Shown in pieces: positions 22,440-32,689 of a stretch of 64,000 nt of DNA. Source of the DNA: Vesta saturnalis (lineage: Eukaryota > Arthropoda > Insecta > Coleoptera > Lampyridae); the NCBI GenBank assembly GCA_036346205.1, contig JARFJB010001910.1, positions 1,868,501 to 1,932,500 of the forward strand, in the 5' to 3' direction. The first letter of the stretch is position 1. The number at the start of each line of letters is the position of its first letter. The notes under the pieces were generated by a model, which had not been told where the DNA came from, did no database searches, and saw only the letters and a program-made list of their open reading frames with translations. The position numbers were made by a program, and so were the translations under genes.

Positions 22440-22745
22440 GTACTTTAAATTAAACAATTTAAACGTTTCGATAACACTTACAGTTATCTTCGTCAGTAGT
22501 AATGTTTGTTAAAAATTGTTAAAGATGTTGTAAACAATTTTGTCAAATTTGAAAAATTAAAACATAAACATAAGCCTGCTATTAATATAACAGTTTAAGA
22601 AACGTATAAAGCCAACTATAAAATTTTTAGTAAAGAATAACTAGGTCATAAAAATTAAATATTGTTAAACTGCCTCAAAGATGACAAACCAGAACAATCT
22701 ACGACGAAAGCTAACAATGAAATTTGTCAGCCAAAACACACATTT
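22440..22745 (-). repeat. Dispersed repeat D, copy 2, with hammerhead-like core
   Basis: Related to 4385-4575. The minus strand carries CTGACGA, one extra A, GATAAC, a 7-nt loop, GTTATC, then GAAACG at 22464-22496. TTAAATATTGTTAAACTGCC near 22660 matches the first copy. No coding frame. It is probably a PLE terminal region or a derivative. Confidence 0.55.
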
Positions 22746-23384
22746 AACAAAATTTAATCGAGTTATGATGTAAGTGTAAAGTTGTGAAAAACTTCAATTT
22801 GAAAATGATAGAAGCATTCACAAATCCAAACATTACATCAAATAAAATAACCCAGTTAAATCTAACAAAGAAATATCTTTATCAATAATTGGAAGTGTTA
22901 TTAACAATGAAAAGCACAATGCAGAACGTTCTTCGTAATTTTTAATTTTAATTTAATTTCAACTACTTATGTTAAATTACCACAGCACTATAAATAGTGT
23001 TATAATAATCATTTTATTCCAGGGCCGACTTACAAAATGCATCCAACGTATATGGGCATTAGCCTAAGATCACCCTGTATAAAAATGCAGCACATAATGT
23101 CTATTTTATCTAATTCCAAGAACTGTTTAAATTAATTTTTTACTTCTACAAGAGAAACTTGAGGCTGAAACGATTTTAATAGTTGATTTTTTAACGAAAT
23201 ATAACTAACAAAAATAACTACAAAAAATGTAATGTATTATTAATAATTTAAACAACGAAGTAAAAAAGAAAATTACTGATTACAGGATATTTTGAAATAC
23301 AAAACCACCTGCTTCAATACACTTTCTCTGTCGAACCATTAAATGTTTAATTGACTTCCTGATTGTTAACCGGTAATTTCACCT

Positions 23385-23480
23385 TGAGATTGACCTCGAG
23401 TTGGAGCTACGGGCTAACCCTGGGGTTAACCTCGGATCAGGCCTTGGAGTTGACCCTTGATCTGGCCTTGTGCAGGAAAT
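23385..23480 (-). repeat. TGACCTTG-like degenerate repeat cluster
   Basis: Loosely repeated TTGACC / CCTTGGAGTTGACCC / GGCCTTG words, the reverse orientation of the CAAGGTCA cluster at 26100-26255. The unit is short and irregular. Confidence 0.5.
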
Positions 23481-23580
23481 TGGAATTTTTCTAATGCTAA
23501 GACAGGTGTAGGAACGTGTTTTCGGACCTGAGCCTCTGATTTGAGTTTGTATTCTAATAAGAGACCCTAGTCTCGTAAGG

Positions 23581-24375
23581 CAGGTATAGATAGCATAAGA
23601 CTAAAAATTAAATATGAATGAAAATGATTAAATCGTACTATTGATAGAATCAGATGGCCCTGGTATTTTTTAAAGCTAACAAAAGTGTTTATGTCTATCT
23701 AACAGGAAGTTTAAATATCATTCAGGCAGGGATAACTATTTTTGTTTTACATTATGATTAATTTTTCGCAATGCATTTATTATTACAAAAGAGACTATAT
23801 AACTATCCTAAAAAATGTTATAAAAATTATTACAGGTAGCGTAAGACTAAAAGTTAAGTATGTACTAAATTAATGATTCAACCGTATTATTGATAGAAAC
23901 AGATGGCCTTGGTATTTTGAAAAGCTAACAAAGTGTTTATGTCTATCTAACATGAAATTTAAATATCATCCTGCCAGGGATAACTGTTTTTGTTTTACAA
24001 TGTGATATTTTCTATTGTTACTGATTTAACGAACAGCTAAATTAGTACATATTATAATTTACAAGGTATTTGAAATGACCCTGTATTATTGATATTTTAT
24101 AGAAGCGATTGGCCTTGGATTTTTTAAATTAAGTTAACATGTATCTATTTATGCCTATTAAAATTATTAGAGGTAGCATAAGACTAAAAACTAAATATGT
24201 ATGAAAACCATTAAACCGTATTGTTGATAGAAGCAGATGCTTTGGTATTTTTAAAGCTAACAAAGTGTTTCTGTCTATCTAACATGAAGTTTTCATATCA
24301 TTCCAGAGATAGCAGTTTTTGTTTTACAGTGTGATTTATTTTTTCGTAACGCATATTATTAGAAATTGTAAAATT
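23581..24375. repeat. Tandem array of ~250-bp units, 3-4 copies
   Basis: Units start GTAGCATAAGACTAAAA-like at about 23590, 23836 and 24172, with a partial unit near 24080. Each contains TATTGATAGAA..AGATGG..CTTGGTATTTT, TCTATCTAACATGAA and TTTTTGTTTTACA in the same order. A single diverged relative lies at 51035-51400. Not coding. Confidence 0.75.
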
Positions 24376-24439
24376 TTTGTTTTTAAATGCAACACCTGTA
24401 TATTATGCGGTATTCAAATAGAGAGCATTAAGAGACGGA

Positions 24440-24665
24440 TTCAAATATATACGACAATAAGGTTGACAGAAGCTGATTTCAAATTAACATCCTAGACTCT
24501 CATCTTGTTTTTAATTCGAATAAGGTTGGTCGAAGCTGCTTTAAAATCAAATCAACATTCTAGACTTGTATTTTGTTTTTGTATTAAATGGAATAAGGTT
24601 GGCAAAACTGATTTAAAATCAACATCCTAGACGATTAAGGTTGGTAGAAGCAATTATCAAAATTG
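24440..24665. repeat. Tandem ~70-85-bp repeats (AATAAGGTTGG..CATCCTAGAC)
   Basis: Four units, each with AAGGTTG(G/A), a GAAGCTGATTT-like middle and, in three of them, AACAT(C/T)CTAGAC, begin near 24450, 24520, 24593 and 24638. They directly follow the ~250-bp array. Confidence 0.65.
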
Positions 24666-25659
24666 AAATAAAAAGCGACTTGTCTGTCTGTCTTTTATGT
24701 AATTTCAAGGACTGTTTGTCTTTACGTAATTGTTTGCTAGAATATAAACATCGAAAATTCACAATGAATGAATGTCGATTTATTTACCTTTTAATACCAA
24801 ATGATCCTATTGTTTTCTTTTAAATAGTTACTGAAAGTCAACACGAGTTTTAAAAATCGTGCATTAACAATGTTATAAATTTTGATGTATATGATAATAC
24901 CTAATTACTTACTTAATTACTCATTTAGTTTTAAAGTAATTTTTTGTATATGTAACTGTTGTAGGCTAACCTTTATAATCTTAAGGTGCTATTTTGTGTG
25001 TATATCTACAATATAAAATACTGTTGAATGAATGTTGACTTTTATAATCTCAAGGAGAAATCATTTTTTTGAAGTCCGTGTAAATAAATAAAAATTCATA
25101 TAAGCAAACAAGCAAGGTCGCACTAACAATGTTACAGTTAATGCGAAAGGACGGTTCGATGGGAAATTACAAAGTATGTATGCGAGGTAATTAGGTTTTT
25201 GCTATTCGGATCTAATTTCAAGTTTAGTTATTTGTTATTACATTGCATTGCATTGTACAAGTATTTAAGGTGGTTGAACATTTTCAATAACGACTTAGGA
25301 TGCTCAGTCATGTTTATAAATCCAGAACCGTTTATGTGAGAGGTTATTTCCGTGAAGAAATTCCTTGCATGTAAAATAAAATAGTGGCCTGACACCGAGT
25401 TTGGTTATTTGTTATTGTATAGGTATTTTCACTAGTTTAAATGTAAAACATATATTTATCATTGTATGCAGAACGTGGCAATAGTATTACAAGCTAAATG
25501 TCGTTTTTTGAGGACTGGTTTTTGCACGCTATAAGTTAAATCACGTTGTTATTGTTTGAATTAAGAGGTGGTTTATCATGATGTAAGTTAAATCAATTTG
25601 GTATTTTTTGAATTGTCGTTAGTTTAGCAAGCAAGCTGTATGTTAAACCAAAATCAGAA

Positions 25660-25780
25660 TTTTTGGTTTGGTTTGGTTGATTGATTGAGATTAATCTGAT
25701 TGTTTGATTTGATTTGATCGAGCGTGATTTGTTTGAGATTGATTTGCTTAATTAATTTGATCAATTTGATTTGTTTGTTT
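25660..25780. repeat. TTGATT-rich low-complexity tract
   Basis: Degenerate GGTTTGGTTTGGTTGATTGATT and TTTGATTTGATC words in tandem. Open frames across it are simple-sequence artefacts (Leu/Ile/Asn repeats). Confidence 0.7.
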
Positions 25781-25940
25781 GAGAAAGAGCCGAGAGAGAG
25801 AGACGAGCACGATCAACCTGTATTACAGAAAACATTCGCTAGTTCAAAATATACCGCTAAATGTCACCACCTTTATTATTATTATTATAGAAAAATTTCA
25901 TTAGTCCATACACCACTAGATGGCGCTACAAAACAAATTC

Positions 25941-25975
25941 AAATTTCGCAAAAAGGCCCCCTTTTTGCGAAATTT
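25941..25975. repeat. Perfect 16-bp-arm hairpin
   Basis: AAATTTCGCAAAAAGG is followed by a 3-nt spacer CCC and the exact reverse complement. A perfect short palindrome in otherwise ordinary DNA is unusual; its function is unknown. Confidence 0.85.
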
Positions 25976-26099
25976 TGGCTGGAGGGTGCAGGCCCTAACA
26001 CAAGTTCTTATAGCTGTCTTACAAGTTAAGGGCCCCTTATTAGAAAATTTCAAATTGCCCGCTGAACAGATTTTTGATTCTGACCTTAGCTAGCACAAG

Positions 26100-26255
26100 G
26101 CCAACTTAAAGGCCAGGCCTAATGCCAATTCCAACGCCAGAACCCAAGGCCAGCCTCAAGGTCAAACCCGAGATCGGTCACGAGGTCAGTCTCAAGGTCA
26201 ACCTCAATTGCAAGGTCAAAGATAAGATCCTCACGTGGGCGTCAAGGTCAAAAGT
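26100..26255 (+). repeat. Cluster of CAAGGTCA words (nuclear-receptor half-site-like)
   Basis: Four exact CAAGGTCA words at 26157-26164, 26193-26200, 26211-26218 and 26243-26250, with further GAGGTCA and AAGGCC variants between. CAAGGTCA is the monomer site bound by FTZ-F1/ERR-type nuclear receptors, but the irregular tandem layout also fits a degenerate minisatellite. No nearby promoter or gene was identified. Confidence 0.55.
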
Positions 26256-26309
26256 AAAAGGTAAGGTGTCCCACTACTACTCCCACACAAAAATGATTTT
26301 ATTTCAATC

Positions 26310-27276
26310 AAAATATATAGGGTGTTCCATTAAAAGTTTGTGTTATAACTCAAAAACCACACTAATTAGAAAAAATCTAGCTACACCATTGCATTCTACG
26401 CAAAAACATCTATAAGCAACAGTTTTTACTCTTTCAAAAAATTAATAAATAGGTGAGTTACAAGGGGAGTTCCAAATGTACAATTTCGCGAAATCGCTCT
26501 ATAACTCGGAAACAAGTAAAGCTAGGCAAAATCTGTTTGCACCATCATTTGTTTTACAAAAAAGTAGCACAGTGACGAAAACCGCAACCTTATGTTTCTT
26601 CAAATAACGGAGATAGTGTGGTAAACATTCGAAAATGGACCACCCGGTACTAATCTCGAAGTTTAAATAATCTACATTTAGAATTACCTAAATTATAGGA
26701 AATTTCATGCAACGTCCTAGATTGAATCTATCTCTTTTTGAACCATATTGCGGTATGAAATGGCAATGTAAATAATTTGTGGGAACTAACTAAATAAATT
26801 TATGACGTGCAACGGAACTTATTTGAAAAACCCTATAGTTGAATCTACAATTCATTTAAGCAAATTTATAGATATATTTGAACAAACTTTAATTTTTACT
26901 TGCAAACAATCAATTTTCAAAATAAAAAAAAAACATTTCCAAATATTATACCTTGGTGGAGTGTAAAATTGACTATCTTGCCAAAAAGAGTAAACGCTCT
27001 TAGAACAAGATATCAAAAGACTAAACACAAGGAAACTCTCAAAGAAGAAAGAAGAAAAGTTTATTTGTAAGAAAGAAAACAATACATCTATGTCAAAAAT
27101 AAATACTAATAAATGTAAATGCTGGAAAAATGTTTGTAATTTATCAAGTTCTTGGAGTTTAGTTTATAAACTAGCCTCAAAGTAAAAAAATGTTTCTGTA
27201 TTAGGTATGTTAAAGAAAAATAATTACACTCAAGATATAAATGAAACAATTGAATATTTAATGAATTTAATTAATA
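26310..27276. other. Mariner-type debris and AT-rich DNA
   Basis: Begins with TATATAGGGTGTTCCATT near 26316, a transposon-end-like phrase, then ATAACTC..AAAC wording typical of decayed TIRs. No gene is supported up to the start of the next element. Confidence 0.45.
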
Positions 27277-27278
27277 TA

Positions 27279-27814
27279 CACCGTGTACAATATAAGGATG
27301 TCCACTATGGGGATCTCGGAAACGGTAAGAGATGGAAGGTCGGTTAAATGTAACAAAAGTTACGCATTTGAGAGGATGTATTTATGGTCTTTATAGAACT
27401 CAAATATCTCTTTCAGTTTTTGAGATATTTGAAAAAAATTTAATTTTCTAATTTTCGTTTTTATTTTTTTCTGACCTTATTTGAAGAGCTATGAAGAAAT
27501 GAAGAGCACATTTTTATTGCCACTTTTCTAGCTCTACTTAATGCTGTCATTCCATTTTTGATACAACGTTTCGTTCGTTAGCAACCATCATCAACTTTAC
27601 TTTTTTAAATACACGAAAAAATTATTTTTGTCATATTTAAATTTTCTCCTTGATTCTGAATTCAACGATATATCACACTTTATATTTTTGATACGTTTCG
27701 GATGAGAAAATTCATATTCAATGTAAAACATCGAAAACGTACAGTTAAAACTAATACTAGAAACATTAGAAAACCGTAAAATTATTATAAAATTATGTTT
27801 TGTAATTTTAAATG
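27279..27814. repeat. Left TIR of the intact element
   Basis: About 536 bp, inverse of 29137-29673. Contains on the minus strand GTTGATGATGGTTGC..GAACGAAACG, which looks like PLE-tail wording, and an open frame (27597-27860) whose counterpart is also open in the other arm. Confidence 0.88.
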
Positions 27815-27856
27815 ATAGACAAATAAAAAACAAAGTTATTTTAAAGGTTAATAAAC

Positions 27857-28945
27857 TCACAAAAGATATTCAAAAAGATTCCAGTTATTCTCTAAACATA
27901 AATAGCATCTTCTAACTGTAGCATCTAAAACATTCTTCAGCATTTGAGGAGTAATACTAGCAAACGCTTCGAGAACTAATATTTGTAAAATTTCTTCGTT
28001 TTCAATATCGTTTCCATAAATGTAATTTTTAATGTATCCCCAAAGAAAAAAATCCAAAGGTATTAAGTTTGGAGAACGGGCTGGCCATAGTACATTTGCA
28101 TGAGTGCCAGTACATATTTCTGGAAATCTAACTGACAGGTATTCTCTGACAACTCTGGAATTATGTGCTGGTGCACCGTCCTGCATAAACCAACAACCTT
28201 CAACTTCTTGGAAAGGCAAATCATTCAAAGCTATCTCTAATTCATTTTGGAGTAAAATTTGGTAACGTTCAGAATTTAAGGACTCGTGGTAAATGAAAGG
28301 ACCTATAATTCGAGTACCGAATATAGCTGCCCACATATTAAATCCGAAACGGTGTTGGTGTTTGGCCGTTTTGTACAGACGTGGATTTACTCTTGCCCAA
28401 TAATGAGCATTTCTACGATTAAAAATTCCATTATTATTAACCATACTTTCATCGGACCATATTATTTTATGCGGAAAATATTCATTGTCTTGAGATTGAC
28501 GTGTATACCATTCGCAAAATATTCTACGTCTTTCTGGGTCACCTGGTCGAAGTCCTTGGCAAATTCTAAATTCATATGGATGTACTTTCTCCTTGTTTAG
28601 AACATAATGAGCTGTGTAATGGGCTATGCCAGTTGCCTCTTCAATTTTCCTAGTAGAAACCTCTGGATTTTCCGTTAAAGCTAATAAAACAGTATTGGCT
28701 TTTTCTTCATTGCAAGGTTTTTTGCGAGATTTTACAGGTTTTTTGAACGCACCATATTCTTTTAGATTAACTGCTAATGTGCGAAAAGTTCTTTTGTGAG
28801 GTTGACGTCTTTCTGGATATTTGTTTAAATACATTATTTCGGCTTTAGAACAATTACATTGACACAAAATGTAACACGTCAGTATATCGAATTTTTCATT
28901 ATTTGAAAAATGTACTCCTACCATATTGTTTTTAGGTAAACACAA
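27857..28945 (-). CDS. DD41D mariner-like transposase, intact, 362 aa
   Basis: Open from ATG at 28945 to TGA at 27857. A second ATG at codon 8 (28924, MVGVHFSNNEKFDIL) is the better start by family habit. Residues about 10-70 form the DUF4817-like DNA-binding region, with YLNKYPERRQPHKRTFRTL. A second helix-turn-helix runs at about 80-120, and the DDE catalytic domain at about 155-345. Catalytic residues are Asp165 (IIWSDESM), Asp256 (FMQDGAPAHN) and Asp298 (PARSPNLIPLDFF), with 41 residues between the last two. All three are present and no intron is needed. The protein would bind the element's TIRs in the nucleus and catalyse cut-and-paste movement into TA. It is the only clearly intact gene in the window. 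Confidence 0.93.
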   Translation of the reverse strand: MCLPKNNMVGVHFSNNEKFDILTCYILCQCNCSKAEIMYLNKYPERRQPHKRTFRTLAVNLKEYGAFKKPVKSRKKPCNEEKANTVLLALTENPEVSTRKIEEATGIAHYTAHYVLNKEKVHPYEFRICQGLRPGDPERRRIFCEWYTRQSQDNEYFPHKIIWSDESMVNNNGIFNRRNAHYWARVNPRLYKTAKHQHRFGFNMWAAIFGTRIIGPFIYHESLNSERYQILLQNELEIALNDLPFQEVEGCWFMQDGAPAHNSRVVREYLSVRFPEICTGTHANVLWPARSPNLIPLDFFLWGYIKNYIYGNDIENEEILQILVLEAFASITPQMLKNVLDATVRRCYLCLENNWNLFEYLL

Positions 28946-29136
28946 AATATAATTAACTCAAAGACCACCAAACAAACGTAATACGGACAACAATCAATTA
29001 TGACAGGTAGGTAAACAAAATGCAAAGCCAACTTATTTTTATCAATTGCATCAGTACGACGAAAGATTTATTTAACTGTTTAATTAATAGTATTTTTACT
29101 AAATACATACTTGTGAATTATTTTATTCGCAACAGG

Positions 29137-29673
29137 CATTGGAAAATGAGAAAACATTATTTTATAATAAATTTACAGTTTTCTTATGTTTCTAGTATTA
29201 GTTTTAACTGTGCGTTTTCGATGTTTTACATTGAATATAAATTTTCTCATCCGAAACGTATCAAAAATATAAAGTGTGATATATCGTTGAATTCAGAATC
29301 AAGGAGAAAATTTAAATATGGCAAGAATAATTTTTTCGTGTATTTAAAAAAATAAAGTTGATGATGGCTGCTAACAAACGAAACGTTGTATCAAAAATTG
29401 AATAACAGCATTAAGTAGAGCTAGAAAAGTGGCAATGAAAATGTGCTCTTCTTTTCTTGATAGCTCTTCAAATAAGGTCAGAAAAAAATAAAAACGAAAA
29501 TCAAAAAATTCAATTTTTTTAAAATATCTCAAAAAATAGAAGAGATATTCGAGTTCTACAAAGACCATAAATACATCCTCTCAAATGCGTAACTTTTGCT
29601 CCATTTAAGCGACCTTCCATCCCTTACCGTTTCCGAGATCCCCATAGTGGGCATCCTTATCTTGGACACGGTG
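29137..29673. repeat. Right TIR of the intact element
   Basis: About 537 bp, inverse of 27279-27814, ending CACGGTG then TA. The transposase promoter would lie in or just inside this arm, since the gene starts 190 bp from its inner edge. Confidence 0.88.
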
Positions 29674-30134
29674 TATAGTGTAAATAAAGCAGGGAGTGTG
29701 CGCACGCCATTTGGCGGATTAGCTCTATTTTTAAGCCATTTGTGCATTCATATTTTGCATTTATATTAATATAAACTTACCATAGCAATAAGATAAGAAC
29801 GCCATTTGGCGGATTATTCTTTGCCTTAAGACTGGGTAATTTCCATTTTACACATACTCTACTCGATAGATGTCGCCATAAGTGCTTTTTGTTTTATAAA
29901 TGAAACGAGTTTAACCTTTGTTACCGAAATTCGATCTTCGCAAGATTTCTTCACATTATTTCCGATTATTGCTTTTGCGCCAATAAACCAACGATTCTCA
30001 ATAAATCTCGATAAATGCGGACCAATCACGCGTTTCCTTGTTGACAACCTCCTAGTTAGGTATAAAAATCTAAAATCTACGGTGTAACAGGAAAAAAACA
30101 TAAACAAAACTACTGTAACCTAATAGAAAAAAAA

Positions 30135-30205
30135 TGCATGAGCCGGAAATCGAACCTGCCTCAACCGCGTATCAGGGAATCAATGTACCATTAGACCAAC
30201 CGTGC
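30135..30205 (-). tRNA. tRNA-like sequence, probably pseudogene or SINE head
   Basis: The minus strand shows an A-box-like TTGGTCTAATGGTA and a B-box-like GGTTCGATTTC at tRNA spacing, with a 5' GCACGG and a 3' CATGC partly able to pair. The anticodon stem is poorly paired (loop near CTGATAC), so a functional tRNA is unlikely. The Asp/Gly-like layout is only suggestive. Confidence 0.45.
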
Positions 30206-30841
30206 TTTTCCATTTTGACGTTGAAGCTGTTATTTAAACCATTTATTGGAACGCATCAATTCCCGTAGCTCTAATTTTATTGCAGCTAATCTAACTCTAT
30301 TACTTCAATATACAATGCGCTCAGAAAGTAACGGACAGGTCCATTATTTTCGAAATCGTTAATTTGTGGTCAAAATCCTGCGACATGTCGATTTTTTATT
30401 TTCATTCCGGACTTTATGCTGTGTCGCACATGTAGATGTGCTGGCTCGATTTAATGCAAGCAAGAGACTGAATTTGATTCAAAAAAGTTTATTTCGGACT
30501 CGGTGTTATTTCTCGGCCCTTACGTATAATGAAGGTATTACTTTAGAATCTCTATCTACTTGTTGTAATACTTTTTTTGTGAACAGGATTTAATTGGCAT
30601 TATACACCATGGAAGGAAGTATATAAAAGAAGTCCAGTAAATATATTAAAAAAATTCATCGCATCACAGACCAATACAAAAGAAAATTGAATTTTAATAG
30701 AAATCCAATTAAAAAAAACAAAAAACTACCAGGGGCATTACCAATGCGCGTAATATAGATTACGGTTCGTTGGTTTTTGAGGCGGAAATATCTACACAGC
30801 CAATGGGCAATGAATCTGAGAGGTATTCAGAGAAATTGAAA

Positions 30842-30897
30842 GTAATGTATAACTCATTCTTATTGCATGTTTTTATAATGATCAGTTTATTTGTTAG
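30842..30897 (+). other. 56-bp intron in the YqaJ relic
   Basis: Starts GTAATG, ends TTTGTTAG. Joins ..KLK to ITSERRV in frame. Confidence 0.55.
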
Positions 30898-31357
30898 ATT
30901 ACATCTGAAAGAAGAGTTGAAATTGCTCAACTTACTGTGGAGCAATTTGAAAATGTTCTGTATAGATCAGAAGGAGCAGAAACATTGACAGCGTCTAACC
31001 TTGCAGTAAATAAAAAGAGGAAATCACACTTCTTGCCATTCTTTGGTAAAGCCAATTCTTTCGCCACAGTACTTTACCTCTGAAGCAACTGAGTATGGTA
31101 GAATAAATGAAACAGTTGCTGTACCCTTATTGGGAGAAAAATTAAACATTAAAGTTGCACCAAGTGACTTGTTTTTAGATATCACTTATCCATTTTTTGG
31201 TGCTTTACCGGACGGTATATATGCAACACAAAGATTAAATACAGAAACTAACTTGGTATCACTTTATAAGAAGCTACAAAAACCATACCGAGTTTCTGCT
31301 TAGAACATAAAAAATGGTGCTTTGTCGTTAAAGGAAAAGGATAATTATTATTACCAG

Positions 31358-31419
31358 GTCAGAAAATGATATTATCTTTTAAAATTTCCTTACGTGCTTA
31401 TTTGAAAGTGTCATTTTAG
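31358..31419 (+). other. 62-bp intron in the YqaJ relic
   Basis: CAG|GTCAGA donor and TCATTTTAG|GT acceptor. Joins NYYYQ to VRNVISAT. Confidence 0.55.
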
Positions 31420-32689
31420 GTACGCAACGTGATATCTGCAACTTTGTTGTACTGTGAACCACTATTTATAAAAAAAATTAAATGTCACGATATATTTTGG
31501 GAAAGTAATGTGGAAAACAAGTTAATAACATTTTACAAATGTTATATTTTACCTGAAATTATACGAGGCAATCTAAAATGAGGATTGAGATGTGTCGATT
31601 CTCCATACATTATCGATGCTCAACTTAAACGGCAGAGAAAGATTGACATTGAAAAAGATCTTCGACAAGTACTCAAAAAACGAACTTGTAGCACGATACT
31701 CCAACAGTGTTCTTTTTGTTTGTAAATGTGTACGTCAATTAAAGTAATGAAGCAATAAATTTGTATTATTTAGTAGCGGTGAGACTATAATTCACGTATC
31801 ACCTGTTGTTTTACCCAATGAAACTGCGTGCTTTCCTTTTCCTTTTCTGTCTTTTCCAAAGTTCTCTATTCTTCAAAAATCTTGTCATTCGTTATAGTCT
31901 TTTCGAATATAACCGGTAATGTAAACATTCATACTAAAAAAAAACGACCACAAGCTATTTCATAAAATAAACGATGGAAATTGTTTATATGAATGCCGCT
32001 TTGAGATTTTAAAATGCTCCAACTTCACGCCGGAAGAGCGCCATCTACTTAAGATGCCTTGAACTTTTAATACGAGCCAATAATGCTTGAATTATACCAA
32101 CATTTTTATTCTCGTAAGCAACGAAAGCGTAAACTAATGTCAAGGACAGCTCTATTTTTTGGAGTTCAGTACGCTTCCACGTTGGCGAATCATTAATATA
32201 AACCCTTATACCAGGTGTAAATCAACCACCCCTGTAACTTTTGAACGGATTGTTCAAGTTTTGACATCTGAATTGACATTTGACCGATGAACTGTATGTA
32301 TTTGAAGCCCTAAAATTCAAATATGTAAAAATATACAGGGTGTTCCATTTAAATTTTCAACTTTTGCGTCATTTCCGGTCCCTATTTGATTTACGCCCGG
32401 TATACGTTATGATGGTAATTGTAATTTAATTACAAAACCTTTCCCAGCCTTAAGCCATTTTGTGCCTTCATATTTTGCATTTGTATTAATATAAACTTAT
32501 CAGGTATATTCTGATAACAATAAGATAGGATAAGGATTAACTTTTATTGTCAACCCCTCGAACTAGACGAAAGTTTCCTGCTTATTTGCATTTCCAAGAC
32601 CTCTTTTTTAGATACCTCGACCAAATTTTTATACCTAGCCGTTCTCTCAATTTTGTGGATTCAGGGAAAAACACGTTTCAAATTAATAT

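Larger units (their letters stand above)
27279..29673 (-). mobile_element. Complete DD41D transposon with intact transposase and ~536-bp TIRs
   Basis: The ends are CACCGTGTACAA at 27279 and ..TTGGACACGGTG at 29673, each flanked by TA. The TIRs are about 27279-27814 and 29137-29673, colinear with few differences, implying a young insertion. The single gene, on the minus strand, is fully open. The element belongs to a different lineage from A1/A2 because ends and protein differ. Intact ends plus an intact gene make it the best candidate in the window for a recently or currently mobile element. Confidence 0.93.
30748..31581 (+). pseudogene. YqaJ-type nuclease relic with two introns
   Basis: YqaJ/lambda-exonuclease-fold proteins (PD-(D/E)XK nucleases) are frequent in arthropod genomes as multicopy, often transposon-linked genes. 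Exon 1 (about 30748-30841) reads IDYGSLVFEAE..ERYSEKLK. A GT..AG intron at 30842-30897 follows. Exon 2 opens ITSERRVEIAQL, has LTASNLAVNKKRKSH, then a frameshift and the family phrase TSEATEYGRINETVA near 31075 and FGALPDG near 31190. The catalytic EIKCP region is scrambled near 31240. CLEHKKWCFVVKG and DNYYYQ follow in two frames. An intron at 31358-31419 leads to exon 3 (CEPLFIKKIKCHDIFW.., YILPEII), ending 31581. Introns are tidy, so it descends from a spliced gene. Confidence 0.65.

Noticed and set aside
27555..27596. Hammerhead-like core inside the TIR of the intact element (GTTGATGATGG..GAACGAAACG)
   Set aside because: The first core base is changed and stem II has mismatches in one arm and is absent in the other, so the match is too weak.
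28286..28600. 104-aa plus-strand ORF
   Set aside because: Antisense to the intact transposase, with no independent support.
30135..30205. Functional tRNA gene
   Set aside because: Anticodon and acceptor stems do not pair properly; A and B boxes alone fit a pseudogene or SINE head.
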